Source: Streptomyces griseochromogenes | GTDB taxonomy: Bacteria > Actinomycetota > Actinomycetes > Streptomycetales > Streptomycetaceae | Assembly: GCF_001542625.1 (NCBI RefSeq) | Contig: NZ_CP016279.1 | Span: forward strand, 4,650,001-4,714,000 | Reading direction: 5' to 3' | DNA length: 64,000 bases | Part shown: piece by piece, positions 46,866 through 57,913 of the stretch | Layout: every line of letters starts with the position of its first letter | Numbering within the stretch: the first letter of the stretch is position 1 | Notes under the pieces: model-generated | The model's input: the letters and a program-made list of their open reading frames with translations, nothing else | Told to the model about the DNA's origin: nothing | The model's database searches: none | Program-made: the position numbers and the translations under genes

Positions 46866-47747
46866 ATGCCTGAGGACGCCTTCACCGAGCACCGACCGCT
46901 GCTGTTCACCATCGCCTACGAGATGCTGGGCAGCGCCACGGACGCCGAGGACGTGTTGCAGGAGAGCTACCTGCGCTGGAGCCAGGTCGATCCCGCCACG
47001 GTCGAGCATCCACGCCCCTATCTGGTGCGCCTGGTGACCCGGCAGGGTCTCAACCACCTGCGTGCGGTCAGGGCGCGGCGAGAGGAGTACGTCGGAACCT
47101 GGCTGCCCGAGCCGATCCGCACCGCACCCGAAGTGAGCGACGACGCGACGCTGGCCGAGTCGGTGTCGATGGCCGTGCTGCTCGTCCTGGAGACGCTGAA
47201 CCCCACCGAGCGCGCGGTGTTCGTCCTGCACGAGGTGTTCGGCTACGCCCACGGCGAGATCGCCGCCGCGATCGGCAAGACGGAGGTGGCCGTCCGGCAG
47301 ACGGCCCATCGCGCACGCCGTCATGTCCTCGCCCGGCGCCGCCGTTTCGAACCCGACTCCGGGGCGACGCGCGAGATCATCCAGCGATTCCTGCGCGCGG
47401 CGGCGACCGGTGACATCCAGGCGCTGATGGACCTGCTGGCGCCCGAAGTGGTGTCGATCTCCGACGGCGGTGGGAAGGTCGCCGCCGCCCGCCACCCGAT
47501 CACCGGTCGCGCCGACGTCACCCGCTTCGCCCTCGGCGTGGCACGCACCGGCGCCGCGAGCGTCCCCGTCGAGCACGCCACCTACAACGGCATGCCCGCG
47601 GCACGCTTCCTCATCGGCGGTGAACTCGACTGGCTGCTCGCCTTCGAGATCCACGAGGGACGGATCACCGGGCTCTACGGGATTCGCAACCCCGACAAAC
47701 TCCGCAGTGCCGACACAGTGCTTCGGCTCGACAGAAAGGGACCGTGA
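46866..47747 (+). CDS. ECF41-type sigma factor (SigJ-like) with SnoaL-like C-terminal domain
   Basis: A 293-residue extracytoplasmic-function sigma factor. Region 2 (PLLFTIAYEMLGSATDAEDV, residues 11-30) and region 4 (LNPTERAVFVLHEVFGYAHG, then GKTEVAVRQTAHRARRHV) are clear. The linker carries WLPEP at 79-83 and the C-terminal SnoaL-like domain carries DGGGK at 200-204, the two hallmarks of group ECF41, which controls itself through this domain instead of an anti-sigma factor. The usual neighbour is a carboxymuconolactone decarboxylase or oxidoreductase; here it is an SRPBCC protein, overlapping by four bases. Confidence 0.92.
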   Translation: MPEDAFTEHRPLLFTIAYEMLGSATDAEDVLQESYLRWSQVDPATVEHPRPYLVRLVTRQGLNHLRAVRARREEYVGTWLPEPIRTAPEVSDDATLAESVSMAVLLVLETLNPTERAVFVLHEVFGYAHGEIAAAIGKTEVAVRQTAHRARRHVLARRRRFEPDSGATREIIQRFLRAAATGDIQALMDLLAPEVVSISDGGGKVAAARHPITGRADVTRFALGVARTGAASVPVEHATYNGMPAARFLIGGELDWLLAFEIHEGRITGLYGIRNPDKLRSADTVLRLDRKGP

Positions 47748-48208
47748 CCGTGGAGACCGTGACCGTTGAGCGGCTCATCGACGCCCCGATCGACGACGTG
47801 TTCGCCTGGCTCACCGCGACCACCAACTACACCGGTTCGCCCCTGGTGCTGCGCTGCGCCCTGACCCGGCAGGGCCAGGGCGCGCCCTACGGCGTCGGCG
47901 CGGTGCGCAGTCACCTGTGGGCGATCGGCTGGTTCCGGGAGCGCATCACCCACTACGACGCGCCGTATTGCACCGAGTACGTCGTCGATCGCAGCCTGCC
48001 GCCGTCCAGGCACGAACTCGGCCGGATGACGTTCACCGAGGAGGCCGGCGGCACCCGGGTGTGCTGGACCACCCGCGCCGAGGTCAGCGTCCCCTTGTTC
48101 GGACCGTTCCTCACCAGGCGCCTCATGCGGCCCATCATCGCCGGTACCTTCGGCAACATCCTGGACGCGGCCGACACCGCGTTGACCCGGACCTCGAGCC
48201 GGCGGTGA
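47744..48208 (+). CDS. SRPBCC-family (START-like) protein
   Basis: A 154-residue protein of the Bet v1/polyketide-cyclase-like fold: VERLIDAPIDDVFAWLTATT at the start, ITHYDAPYCTEYVV, FTEEAGGTRVCWTTRAEV and a long C-terminal helix. Such proteins bind hydrophobic ligands or act as cyclases. Its GTG overlaps the TGA of the sigma gene (GTGA), so the two are translationally coupled; it may supply the ligand sensed by the sigma factor or be its main target. The function is inference. Confidence 0.82.
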   Translation: MTVETVTVERLIDAPIDDVFAWLTATTNYTGSPLVLRCALTRQGQGAPYGVGAVRSHLWAIGWFRERITHYDAPYCTEYVVDRSLPPSRHELGRMTFTEEAGGTRVCWTTRAEVSVPLFGPFLTRRLMRPIIAGTFGNILDAADTALTRTSSRR

Positions 48209-48244
48209 CCCCCTGTTCCACCGCCCGGTGACCGGCACGCGGTC

Positions 48245-49594
48245 CTACGCCGTCTTGGGCTCGGCCGGTACGCAGAGCCATGCGAGGCCGGCGGCGGTCA
48301 GGTAGGCGAGCGCGCCGATGGCCATGCTGGTGCGCAGCCCGGCGCCGTAGCTGCCCGCCGTGGCGAGCAGGCTGCCGCCGAGTGCCACACCGGTGGCACT
48401 GCCGATCTGGCGCGTCGTGTTGAACAGGGCGGAGGCGGTCCCTGAGAACGCCGCGGGGGCCGCACCCATCATGGTGGCGGTCGAACCGGTGAGGGCGAAG
48501 GAGGTACCGAACCCCGCGGCCATCATCGGAGCGACCAGCAGCGCGTAGGCGGGTTCGGGTCCCGCGGCCGCCCAGCCGGCCAGACCCAGGGCGGCCAGGA
48601 GCATGCCGGAGACCACCAGCGGACGATCGCCGGTGCGGCGGGACAGCCGCCCCGACAGGACGGAGGCGAAGGTGGTCATCGCTACCGCGGGGAACAGAGC
48701 CACCCCCGTGCGCAGGGCGCTGAAACCGCGCTGGTGCTGGAACTCCAGGCTGGCGGTGAACACCATGCCGTAGAAGCCCAGGTTGAACAGCATGCCGATG
48801 ACGGCTCCACCGCTCATCGCACGCGAGCGCAGCAAGCCCGGCGGAAGGACGGGAGACCGGGCCAGCCGCTCACGCAGCGCGAACGCCCCGGCGGCCAGCA
48901 CGGCCAGGCCCGCTCCGGCGAGCACGGCCGGATCGGACCAGCCCCGCCGTCCGGCCTCGTTGAGCGCGGCCGTCAGCAGCGCCACCGCCGCCACGACCGC
49001 GCACTGCGCAGGCCAGTCCAGGGCCCGGTCGGAGTGCCGGGGCGAGCGCGCCACATGCCGCAGCGTCAGCACCAGGCAGGCGACGCCGACCGGCAGATTG
49101 ATGAGGAACACCCAGCGCCAGCCCACCGTGGAGACCAGCAGCCCGCCCAGCAGCGGCCCCGCGGAAGCGGCGATACCCGCCATCGAGCCCCACAGGCCGA
49201 AGGCCCGGGACCGTGCCGGCGGCGACGGGTAGGCCTGCTGGAGCAGGGCCAGCGAACCCGGCACGATCAGTGCCGCGCCGAGCCCTTCCACCAGCCGGGC
49301 CGTCACCAGGAAGAGGGCACTCGGCGCGAGCGCGCAGGCGGCCGAGGACGCCGTGAACACCGTCACGCCCAGGCAGAAGACCCGGCGGTGCCCCAGCCGG
49401 TCGCCCAGTGCGCCGGCGGTCAGCAGGAACCCGGCGAAGACCAGGGTGTACCCGTCGGTGATCCATTGGATGCCGGTGAGCGAGGCGGGCAGTTCCCGGC
49501 CGATCACCGGCACGGCGACGTTGATGACGGTCACATCCAGGATCACCATGAAGTACCCGGCGCACACCGCCAGCAGCGGTGCCAAGGCCGCCAC
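48245..49594 (-). CDS. MFS drug-resistance transporter (DHA2-type, 14-helix)
   Basis: A 449-residue efflux transporter. YFMVILDVTVINVAVPVIG is the first helix with the LDxTVxNVALP motif of the QacA/EmrB (DHA2) group. DRLGHRRVFCLG is motif A and GSMAGIAASAGPLLGGLL is motif C of antiporters. The C-half has FNTTRQIGSATGVALGG. The GTG at 49594 is preceded by GGGAG at good spacing; a nearer GTG at 49603 is possible. It is divergent from the polyketide synthase across about 200 bases, so it may export the polyketide. Confidence 0.9.
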   Translation of the reverse strand: MAALAPLLAVCAGYFMVILDVTVINVAVPVIGRELPASLTGIQWITDGYTLVFAGFLLTAGALGDRLGHRRVFCLGVTVFTASSAACALAPSALFLVTARLVEGLGAALIVPGSLALLQQAYPSPPARSRAFGLWGSMAGIAASAGPLLGGLLVSTVGWRWVFLINLPVGVACLVLTLRHVARSPRHSDRALDWPAQCAVVAAVALLTAALNEAGRRGWSDPAVLAGAGLAVLAAGAFALRERLARSPVLPPGLLRSRAMSGGAVIGMLFNLGFYGMVFTASLEFQHQRGFSALRTGVALFPAVAMTTFASVLSGRLSRRTGDRPLVVSGMLLAALGLAGWAAAGPEPAYALLVAPMMAAGFGTSFALTGSTATMMGAAPAAFSGTASALFNTTRQIGSATGVALGGSLLATAGSYGAGLRTSMAIGALAYLTAAGLAWLCVPAEPKTA

Positions 49595-49750
49595 GTCTCC
49601 CACTCCCTCCCGTCCGCGGAGATCCTTTGCAAAAGCCACATTAATGCATATATGGATGGCAGGCGGGGAGCCGGGCGGACGCACATCACCCCTGGAACGG
49701 GCCGGCACGGCGCACGCGCAGCGCTCACGGCCGCGGGCGGTCCGTGAGCC

Positions 49751-49756
49751 TATAGT
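49751..49756 (+). promoter_or_regulatory. polyketide synthase -10 element
   Basis: TATAGT 39 bases before the PKS start, in an otherwise GC-rich region, with no good -35. The AT-rich block at 49629-49655 (TTGCAAAAG, then TTAATGCATATATG) lies between the divergent genes and may serve the MFS promoter or a regulator. Confidence 0.5.
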
Positions 49757-49794
49757 CGGTTGGCGTCGGGGGAACGCACACAAAAGGGGTGGGA

Positions 49795-52700
49795 ATGACG
49801 GGGGTTCGTGGGGAGCTGGTCCGTCCGTTGGCCGAAATCGTCCGGGAGCATGCGGCACGGGCGGGGGAGAGGACCGCTTTCCGGGATGCCCGTCGCGGCG
49901 TGACCTGGGCGGAACTGGACGAGCGGACGGCGCGGATCGCGGGGCATTTCGCACGGCTGGGCGTGCGCCGCGGGGACCGGGTGGTGTTCTGCCTGCCCAA
50001 CCGCGTGGAAATGGTCGAGAGTTGCCTGGCGGCAGTGCGCGCCGGTGCCGTGGGAGTCCCACTGGATCCGGGGGCGACCGATGCCGAGGTGGCTCATGTC
50101 CTCGGCGACAGCGGGGCGGCGGCGGTCGTGCTCGAGGCGTCGCAGGCGGATCGGTTGCAGCGGGTGGCGGCCGGGCAGGCGTTGCCGCGCGTGGTGCTCG
50201 TCGGTGCGGAGACGCCGCCCGCCGGAGCACCCGCGGGCACGGTCCCGTACGAGGAACTCGCCCGGACCGATCCGGGCGGTCCGCCGCGCGACGATCTCGG
50301 CCTCGACGAACCGGCCTGGATCCTCTACACGTCCGGAACCACCGGCGAGCGAAAAGGTGTCGTGTCGAGCCAGCGGGCCGCGCTGTGGTCGACGGCCGCC
50401 GCCTATGCGCCGCTCTTCGGCCTGTCCGAGAAGGACCGGCTGCTGTGGCCGCTGCCGATGCACCACGCCTACGCGTACTCGCTGTGCGTCCTCGGGGTGG
50501 TCGCCACAGGCGCGAGCGCCTACCTCCTGGACCGGGGCGTGGACGTCGTCGAAGCACTCGAACGACAGCCGCTGCAGGGGCCGTTCACCATGCTGGCCGG
50601 GGTGCCGGCCACCTATCACCTGCTGGTGAGCGCGCTGCGAGACGCGCCGCGTCCGCCCGGAGGACTTCGGCTGTGCATCACCGCGGGGGCACCCTGTCCT
50701 GCCGAACTGCGCGCCGACGTGGAAGAGTTGCTGGGCGCACCGCTGCTGGACGGGTACGGCTGCACCGAGACCTGTGGAAAGATCGCGGTCGACCGGCTCG
50801 AAGTGCCGATGCCGGAGCGCGTGCCGCAGCCGGTGCCCGGAGTCGAGGTCCGGGTGACCGACACGGTGTCCGGACAGCGCGCCGCCGACGGTGACGAGGG
50901 CGAGATCTGGGTGCGTGGCCCCGGCTTGATGATCCGGTACCACAATCGCCCCGACAGCACGGCACAGGTCCTGCGGGACGGCTGGTACCGCACGGGCGAC
51001 CTCGGCCGTCGCGAGCCGGGCGGCGGGCTGAGGGTCACCGGCCGGGTGGGCGACCTGATCATCCGTGGCGGGCAGAACGTCAACCCGGTCGAGGTGGAGC
51101 AGGCGCTGCTGACCTGTCCCGGTGTCGCGGACGCCGCGGTCGTCGGCAGGCCGCACGACGTGCTGGGGGAGGTTCCGGTGGCGCTCGTCGTCCCCGGGCC
51201 GGACGGGGTCGACCCGGCGCGGGTGCGAACCGCGTGCCGGGAGCGGCTGTCCGCGTTCAAGGTGCCGGACGACATCGTCCTGGGCGGTCCGGTGCCCCGC
51301 ACCTCCTCCGGCAAGATCCAACGGACCGTACTCGCCCGTCAGTTGGCCGAGGCGCTCGTCACCGGGAAAGGCAACGCCTCCGCCGCGCTGCAGGCCCGGC
51401 TGCTGGCGCTGCCCGCTCCGGAGCGGCTCCGCGCCGTGCAGCGCCTCGTCGTCGACGCGGCGGCCGAGACCTCCGGTGACCAGCGGGTCGCCCCCGAGCC
51501 GGGCCGGGCCTTCACCGACCTGGGACTCGGCTCCTTGCAGGGTGTGCTGCTGCGCGACCGGCTGGGGGCGCTGACCGGCCTGGAGCTGCCCGCGACCCTG
51601 GTGTTCGACCGCCCGACGCCGGACGCCGTGGCCGAGTACCTCCATGACGCGCTGCTCGGCGCTCCCTCCGAGCCGGTGCACGGCGTCAGGTCCGGAACAC
51701 GCGCGGGCACTCCGCCGCCCGACGAACCAGTGGCCATCGTGGCCATGGCCTGCCGCTACCCGGGCCTCGTGGACGACGTCGCCACGCCGGAGGAACTGTG
51801 GCGGCTGGTCGCGGGCGGCACGGACGCGACCTCCGTGTTTCCCGCCGACCGGGGCTGGGACCTGGCAGGTCTTTTCGACTCCGACCCGGACCGGCCGGGC
51901 ACCTCGGTCACGCGCCGCGGCGGCTTCCTGCGCCGCGCCGCCGACTTCGACGCCGACTTCTTCGGCATGTCCCCCCGGGAGGCGCTGGCCACCGACCCGC
52001 AGCAGCGGCTGCTGCTGGAGACCGCCTGGGAGGTCGTGGAACGGGCGGGCATCGCCCCGAACGCCCTGCGCGGCAGCGACACCGGAGTCTTCGTCGGCAT
52101 CATGCACGGCGACTACGCCGGCCGCCTGCTGCACCGGGGAGGCCACGCGCACGAGGCCCACCTCGCGCTCGGCTCCGCGGGCAGCGTGGCATCCGGGCGC
52201 ATCGCCTACACCCTGGGCCTGGAAGGGCCCGCCGTGACGGTGGACACGGCCTGCTCCTCGTCGCTGGTCGCCATGGACTGGGCGGCCCGGGCACTGCGCT
52301 CGGGCCAGTGCTCGCTGGCCGTGGCCGGCGGGGCCACCGTCATGGCCAGCCCGGTGCCGTTCACCGCGTTCAGCAGGCTGCGGGGACTCGCGCCCGACGG
52401 GCGGTGCAAGCCGTTCTCGGCCGCGGCAGACGGCACCGCCTGGGGCGAGGGCGTCGGCCTGGTCCTGCTGGAGCGGCTCGCCGACGCCCGGCGCAACGGC
52501 CATCCGGTACTGGCCGTGCTCCGAGGCTCCGCGGTCAACGGCGACGGCGCGTCCAACGGCCTGACCGCGCCGAGCGGCCCCGCGCAGGAACGGGTGATCG
52601 GGGACGCCCTGGCCGCCGCCGGGCTCACCCCTGCCGACATCGACGCCGTCGAGGCCCACGGCACCGGCACCCCGCTGGGCGACCCCATCGAAGCACGGGC

Positions 52701-55700
52701 GCTGCTGGCCGCGTACGGGCACGACCGCCCGGCCGAACGGCCGCTGTGGCTGGGATCGCTGAAGTCCAACATCGGGCACACCCAGGCCGCGGCCGGTGTC
52801 GCCGGGGTCATCAAGACCGTGCTGGCGATGCGGCACGGGCTGCTCCCGCGCACACTGCACGCCGATGAGCCGTCCCCCGGGGTGGACTGGTCCTCGGGCG
52901 CACTACGGCTGCTCACCCGGGAGCGGCCGTGGCGCCCCGCACCCGGGAGCCCCCGCCGCGCCGCCGTGTCCGCCTTCGGCATCGGCGGAACCAACGCCCA
53001 TCTGATCCTCGAGGAAGCGGCCCCGGCGGACGCGGACCCGGCCCCGGGACCCGAACAGCCCGTTCCGGAACCGCCGTTCCTCCTGTCCGGCGCGAACCCC
53101 GAGGCGCTGCGCGCCCAGGCACGGCATACGGCGGCCTTCCTCCGCGAGCGGCCCGAACTGCCCCCGCGGGACGTGGCGTTCTCGCTCGCCACCACCCGCG
53201 CCGCTCTCCGCCATCGGGCCGCGGTGCCCGTCCAGGACCGCGCGGGCCTGCTCAGCGAACTGGACCGCCTCTCGGCCGAGGCGACGACAGTCCTGCCGCC
53301 CCCGGCCCGCACAGACGGACGACTGGCACTGCTCTTCACCGGCCAAGGCGCCGGATGGTCGGGCCTGGGCCGGGAACTGCACCTCGCCTATCCCGTCTTC
53401 GCTGACGCCTTCGACGCCCTGTGCGGCCGTTTCGACTCCGCCGGTGTCGTGGACCGGCCCCTGCGCGAAGCCTTGTGGGACGAGCCGGGAACAACGGCCG
53501 CCGATGTGCCGTACAGGACCGACATCGCACAGGCCGGCCTGTTCTCGTTCGAGGTCGCCCTGTTCCGGCTGCTCGAATCCTGGGGTCTGCGGCCGGACTT
53601 CGTGGCCGGCCACTCCGTCGGCGAACTGGCGGCGGCGCATGCGGCCGGGATCCTGTCGGAACGGGACGCCGTCGACCTGGTCGCCGCCCGGGGGCGGGCT
53701 ATGCGGCAACTCCCCGCGGACGGCGCCATGGTGTCCCTGGACGCCACCGAGGACGAGACCACGGCAGCGCTGGCGGAGTTGCCGGAGGCGGCCGGGCCGG
53801 TGGCCATCGCGGCGGTGAACGGCCCGCGGTCGGTCGTCGTCTCCGGGGCGGAGCAGGCGGTGACGGCGGTGGCCGAACGCTTCGAGGCCCGTGGGCGTCG
53901 TACCGTACGACTGCGTACCAGCCATGCCTTCCACTCACCGCTCGTCGAACCGGCGCTCGGGGCGTTCGGCAGGGCCGCGGCTCGGGCCACCTACCATGAG
54001 CCCCGCGTTCCGATCGTCTCCGCACTGACCGGGCGTCGGGCCACCGGAGACGACCTGCGCTCGGCGGCCTACTGGGTCCGCCACGCCCGTGAGACGGTCC
54101 GGTTCGCGGACGCCGTACGCCATCTGGTCGGCGCGGGTGTGACCGCCTTCGCCGAAGTGGGCCCCGGCGCACACCTCACCTCCGCCGCGATGACCGCGGT
54201 CCAGGATCCGGGGGACCTGGTCTTCACCCCGACCGTGCGGCCCGGCCGCCCGGAGCCCGGCACGGTCCTTGCGGCACTCGGCCTCCTGCACGTGCACGGC
54301 ACCGCGATCGACTGGGAGGCCGTGCACCGGGGACACACCGGCAGGCGTGTCCGGCGCGTGGACCTGCCCACCTACCCCTTCCAGCGGGAACGGTACTGGC
54401 TGGCCGAACCTCCCGGCACCACGCCGAGCGCCGCACGGACCGGCGTGGGCCATCCGGTGCTGACCTCGACGACGAGCCTCCCGGACACGAGCCGCGTGCT
54501 CTGCACCGGCCATCTGTCGGACACCGACCAGCCCTGGCTGCGCGACCACGTCGTCGCCGGACACCCGCTCGTGCCCGCCGCCGCCCTGGCCGAGATGGCG
54601 CTCCACGCCGGTACCTCGTGCGGCCTTGAGACCCTGGAGGAGCTGACCTTGCTGCTGCCGTTGCAATGGCCCGGCTCCGGGGAGCGTGCCGAGGTGCAGG
54701 TGGCACTCGGTGAGCCTGACGCGTCCGGCCGCCGGACCGTGGACATCCGCGCCCGCTCCGAGGATTCCGGTCCGCTCGGTGCGTGGACGCACCACGCGAC
54801 CGGCCGGCTGGGACGATCGGACCCCGATCCCGGCGCGAGCCACGGCCCCCACGAGTCCTGGCCGCCCCCGGACGCCGTCCCGGTCGACCTCACGGGTGCC
54901 TACGACCGCCTGGCGGGCGCGGGGTACGCCTACGGTCCGGCCTTGCGATGCGTGCGGGCCATGTGGCGCCAGGGCGACGACCTGCTCGCCGACGTACAAC
55001 TCCCCGACGCGGCCGTGGAAGAGGCACAGCGGTACGGCGTCCATCCCGCGCTGCTCGACGCCGCCGTGCACGCTCCGCTGCTGGCCCCTGCGGATCCGGG
55101 CGAGTCCGGCCCGGCCCGGCTGCCGTTCGTCTGGCGAGGTGTCAGCCGACACGCGGCAGGCGTGACCGCGCTGCGAGTCCGGCTGCGCCCCACCGGGGAG
55201 GACTCGGTCGCCGCCGACCTCTCCGACCCGGCAGGCAGGCCGGTGCTTCGGGTGGCGGCGCTGACCACCCGACCGGTCCCGGGCACCACCGGTTCCGGCC
55301 GGCTCCCGCAGCCACGCCCCCTGTACCGCCCGCACTGGACCGCGGCCGCCCCGGCCCTTTCGTCCACGCCCGCACTCGCGGTGGCGTCCCCGGACGACCT
55401 CGGCCTGGCCGCTCTGCTGCCCGACTCCGTGCGGCCCGAGACGCCGGCCCGCGCTGCACAGGCAGCCGACACCGGCTCCCCCGAGGCCGACACCCCGGCC
55501 CTCGTCGTGTCCTTGACCTCGCCGGCCCCGTCCACCGACCCGGCCGCCGAGGCGCGCGAGCTGGTCACGCGCGCCCTGGAACAGCTGCACAATCGACTGC
55601 CCGCCCTGGCTCCGGGATCCCGTCTGATCCTGCTGACACAGGGCGCCACCACTCCGGAACCCAACCTGCCCGCCGCGGCGGCCCGGGCACTGTCGCTTAG

Positions 55701-57894
55701 CGCTCAGTCGGAGTACCCCGGCCGCATCACCGTCGTCGACGTCGACGGCCGCCCGGAGTCGCTGCGTCGCCTGGCGGCCGCCATCGCGACAGGTGAGCCC
55801 CGACTCGCCATCCACGCGGGCAAGGTGCTGGTGCCCCGGCTGGCCCAAGTCGCCACCGTGCCTGCCGGCGCGCCGAGGTTCGCGGAGGGCGGCACCGTAC
55901 TGATCACCGGCGGCACAGGGGCTCTGGGTGGGCTGCTGGCCCGCCATTTGACGGAGCGTCACGGAGTCCGTCGACTGGTGCTCACCAGTCGCGGCGGCTC
56001 CAAGTCGTCAGGTGCGCAAAGGCTGCGGGAGGAGATCGAGCGGGCCGGCGGCCGGGTGGAGGTGGTCGCCTGCGACGCCGCGGACCGGTCCGCGCTGGCC
56101 GAGGTGGTCGACCGGCACGCCGCGGACCTGACCGGCGTGGTGCACACGGCGGGGATCCTCGACGACGGCGTCCTGGAGGCACAGACGCCCGAACGGATCG
56201 CGGCCGTCCTGCGACCGAAAGCGGACGCGGCCTGGCATCTGCACGAGCTGACGCGGGACCTGCCCCTGTCACAGTTCGTGCTCTACTCCTCGGCAGCCGG
56301 TCTGCTCGGCAACCCCGGTCAGGCCGGCTACGCCGCCGCGAACGCGTTCCTGGACGCCCTCGCAGTGCACCGGGCGGCCCTCGGACTGCCCGCGCTCTCC
56401 CTGATATGGGGACCATGGGCGGGAGCCGAGGGGATGGCGGACCGTACCGGCCGGACCGGCGACGGCGTGCTGCGCGCCGTCACCCCAGCCGAGGGCCTGG
56501 CACTGTTCGACGCGGCTCTGGAGACGGGCGAACCGGTCCTCGCACCGCTGCCCCTGGAACCCGGGGCCGGTACGGCACGGCGGCCGGTCCCGCCGCCGCT
56601 GCGGGGACTGCTGGGCACGTCCGGCTCGCAGGAGGCCCGCGGCGGCGGGCCCTCGACAGCCGCCCAGGCGGCCACGCAGGACTCGCCCGGAGCGTGGCGT
56701 GAACGGCTGGCGCGGCTGCCCGCCGACGACCGGGCTGCCGCACTGCTCACGCTCGTCCGGGAAACAGCGGCCGACGTACTCGGCCATCCCGGCGCGGCCG
56801 CCGTGACGGCCGACCGCGCCTTCACCGAGCTCGGCCTCGACTCCCTCACCGCGGTACTGCTGCGCAACCGGCTGGGCCTGCTCACCGGCCTGGAACTGCC
56901 CGCCACCCTCACCTTCGACCTGCCCACCGCCGAACGCCTGGCGAACCACCTGCTCGCCGAACTGCACCAGGCGCTGCCGCACCGCGAAGCAGCGGCCGAC
57001 GCGCCGCCACGCCCCGCGACAGCCCGGTCCCCCCAAACCCTCGCCTCCCTCTACCGCCGCGTCTGCGCGACCGGCGACGTCGTATCGGCGATGCACCTGC
57101 TCGTGACCGCCTCGCTGGCCGTCCCCGGCTTCGGCCCCGAGGACGCCGCCGCGCACGCCCTGCCCCCACTCCGGCTGGCGGCGGGCGCCGCCGACCGGCC
57201 GCCCCTGGTGTGCTTCCCCGGCTTCTCCCCGGCCCTGGGCAGGCCCTGGTACACCGCGCTCGCACGCCACTTCGACGGCGACCGGGACGTTCTGGAGATG
57301 CGGCACCCCGCGGTCACCTCCGGCGACGCGCCGCCACGCGACTGGCAGACGCTGGTGGACCTGCACGTGGCGACCCTGCGGGAGCACCTCGGTGATCGCC
57401 GGCCCGTCCTGCTGGGCTGGTCGATGGGCGGATACCCGGCGCACGCGGTGGCCGCGCGGCTCGCGGCCACCGGTACTCCGCCCGCCGGCCTGGTCCTCCT
57501 CGACACTTACCACGTGACTCCCGAGCGGGAGACCGAGCCCTGGCTGCTCGCCCTGCCCGCCCGCGCGGCTCTGGCCATGGGGGAGAGGTTCGACACCGCG
57601 GTGGACGACATGGCACTGGCCGCACTCGGAGCCTACTCCCGGATGCTGCGGGGCCGGCGCCCCGAACCGTCCCACGTCCCGACGCTCCTGGTCCGCGCCA
57701 CCGAGCAACCGCCCGAGCTGCGCACCCACGGCGGCCGTGGGGCAGGGAGCCAGGGCTGGCGGGCTTCCTGGCCGCGGCCGTCCGACACCGCGGACGTGCC
57801 GGGCGACCACTGGACCATGACCGAGGAACACGCTCCGACCACGGCACAGGCGATCCGGCGCTGGATGGGCGGGCTGGAAGGACCTACCGGTTGA
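49795..57894 (+). CDS. modular polyketide synthase: acyl ligase-ACP-KS-AT-DH-KR-ACP-TE
   Basis: A 2,699-residue multifunctional synthase. Approximate residues: acyl-CoA-ligase/AMP-binding domain 10-515 ([12 protein letters not shown] near 175, GWYRTGDLG near 395, GKIQRT near 506); ACP1 545-620 (LGLGSLQG); KS 640-1065 ([27 protein letters not shown]); AT 1175-1480 ([12 protein letters not shown], which predicts malonyl-CoA); DH 1555-1840 ([10 protein letters not shown] and LLDAAVHAP); KR 1880-2200 ([11 protein letters not shown] motif near 2119, so B-type; active YAAAN); ACP2 2310-2385 (LGLDSLTA); TE 2460-2690 (GWSMGGY, GDHW). There is no ER. All active sites look intact. It should load a free acid, extend it with malonate, reduce and dehydrate, and release an alpha,beta-unsaturated acid or ester, once or iteratively. 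AGGGG precedes the ATG. Confidence 0.95.
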   Translation: MTGVRGELVRPLAEIVREHAARAGERTAFRDARRGVTWAELDERTARIAGHFARLGVRRGDRVVFCLPNRVEMVESCLAAVRAGAVGVPLDPGATDAEVAHVLGDSGAAAVVLEASQADRLQRVAAGQALPRVVLVGAETPPAGAPAGTVPYEELARTDPGGPPRDDLGLDEPAWILYTSGTTGERKGVVSSQRAALWSTAAAYAPLFGLSEKDRLLWPLPMHHAYAYSLCVLGVVATGASAYLLDRGVDVVEALERQPLQGPFTMLAGVPATYHLLVSALRDAPRPPGGLRLCITAGAPCPAELRADVEELLGAPLLDGYGCTETCGKIAVDRLEVPMPERVPQPVPGVEVRVTDTVSGQRAADGDEGEIWVRGPGLMIRYHNRPDSTAQVLRDGWYRTGDLGRREPGGGLRVTGRVGDLIIRGGQNVNPVEVEQALLTCPGVADAAVVGRPHDVLGEVPVALVVPGPDGVDPARVRTACRERLSAFKVPDDIVLGGPVPRTSSGKIQRTVLARQLAEALVTGKGNASAALQARLLALPAPERLRAVQRLVVDAAAETSGDQRVAPEPGRAFTDLGLGSLQGVLLRDRLGALTGLELPATLVFDRPTPDAVAEYLHDALLGAPSEPVHGVRSGTRAGTPPPDEPVAIVAMACRYPGLVDDVATPEELWRLVAGGTDATSVFPADRGWDLAGLFDSDPDRPGTSVTRRGGFLRRAADFDADFFGMSPREALATDPQQRLLLETAWEVVERAGIAPNALRGSDTGVFVGIMHGDYAGRLLHRGGHAHEAHLALGSAGSVASGRIAYTLGLEGPAVTVDTACSSSLVAMDWAARALRSGQCSLAVAGGATVMASPVPFTAFSRLRGLAPDGRCKPFSAAADGTAWGEGVGLVLLERLADARRNGHPVLAVLRGSAVNGDGASNGLTAPSGPAQERVIGDALAAAGLTPADIDAVEAHGTGTPLGDPIEARALLAAYGHDRPAERPLWLGSLKSNIGHTQAAAGVAGVIKTVLAMRHGLLPRTLHADEPSPGVDWSSGALRLLTRERPWRPAPGSPRRAAVSAFGIGGTNAHLILEEAAPADADPAPGPEQPVPEPPFLLSGANPEALRAQARHTAAFLRERPELPPRDVAFSLATTRAALRHRAAVPVQDRAGLLSELDRLSAEATTVLPPPARTDGRLALLFTGQGAGWSGLGRELHLAYPVFADAFDALCGRFDSAGVVDRPLREALWDEPGTTAADVPYRTDIAQAGLFSFEVALFRLLESWGLRPDFVAGHSVGELAAAHAAGILSERDAVDLVAARGRAMRQLPADGAMVSLDATEDETTAALAELPEAAGPVAIAAVNGPRSVVVSGAEQAVTAVAERFEARGRRTVRLRTSHAFHSPLVEPALGAFGRAAARATYHEPRVPIVSALTGRRATGDDLRSAAYWVRHARETVRFADAVRHLVGAGVTAFAEVGPGAHLTSAAMTAVQDPGDLVFTPTVRPGRPEPGTVLAALGLLHVHGTAIDWEAVHRGHTGRRVRRVDLPTYPFQRERYWLAEPPGTTPSAARTGVGHPVLTSTTSLPDTSRVLCTGHLSDTDQPWLRDHVVAGHPLVPAAALAEMALHAGTSCGLETLEELTLLLPLQWPGSGERAEVQVALGEPDASGRRTVDIRARSEDSGPLGAWTHHATGRLGRSDPDPGASHGPHESWPPPDAVPVDLTGAYDRLAGAGYAYGPALRCVRAMWRQGDDLLADVQLPDAAVEEAQRYGVHPALLDAAVHAPLLAPADPGESGPARLPFVWRGVSRHAAGVTALRVRLRPTGEDSVAADLSDPAGRPVLRVAALTTRPVPGTTGSGRLPQPRPLYRPHWTAAAPALSSTPALAVASPDDLGLAALLPDSVRPETPARAAQAADTGSPEADTPALVVSLTSPAPSTDPAAEARELVTRALEQLHNRLPALAPGSRLILLTQGATTPEPNLPAAAARALSLSAQSEYPGRITVVDVDGRPESLRRLAAAIATGEPRLAIHAGKVLVPRLAQVATVPAGAPRFAEGGTVLITGGTGALGGLLARHLTERHGVRRLVLTSRGGSKSSGAQRLREEIERAGGRVEVVACDAADRSALAEVVDRHAADLTGVVHTAGILDDGVLEAQTPERIAAVLRPKADAAWHLHELTRDLPLSQFVLYSSAAGLLGNPGQAGYAAANAFLDALAVHRAALGLPALSLIWGPWAGAEGMADRTGRTGDGVLRAVTPAEGLALFDAALETGEPVLAPLPLEPGAGTARRPVPPPLRGLLGTSGSQEARGGGPSTAAQAATQDSPGAWRERLARLPADDRAAALLTLVRETAADVLGHPGAAAVTADRAFTELGLDSLTAVLLRNRLGLLTGLELPATLTFDLPTAERLANHLLAELHQALPHREAAADAPPRPATARSPQTLASLYRRVCATGDVVSAMHLLVTASLAVPGFGPEDAAAHALPPLRLAAGAADRPPLVCFPGFSPALGRPWYTALARHFDGDRDVLEMRHPAVTSGDAPPRDWQTLVDLHVATLREHLGDRRPVLLGWSMGGYPAHAVAARLAATGTPPAGLVLLDTYHVTPERETEPWLLALPARAALAMGERFDTAVDDMALAALGAYSRMLRGRRPEPSHVPTLLVRATEQPPELRTHGGRGAGSQGWRASWPRPSDTADVPGDHWTMTEEHAPTTAQAIRRWMGGLEGPTG

Positions 57895-57913
57895 GATGTC
57901 CCGGCGGGACGTC
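57895..57913. terminator. possible short bidirectional terminator
   Basis: GTCCCG/CGGGAC (57898-57910), extended by weaker pairs, lies between the convergent PKS and helR stops, which are only 17 bases apart. The loop is very small, so function is uncertain. Confidence 0.35.

Noticed and set aside
48245..50557. N-terminal 320-residue extension of the MFS transporter frame.
   Set aside because: The extension is Arg/Pro-rich, antisense to the PKS start, and a GTG at 49594 with a ribosome site gives a normal-length transporter.
49750..52860. A 1,036-codon reverse frame opposite the polyketide synthase.
   Set aside because: Antisense to the ligase, ACP and KS domains with intact active sites; no motif of its own.
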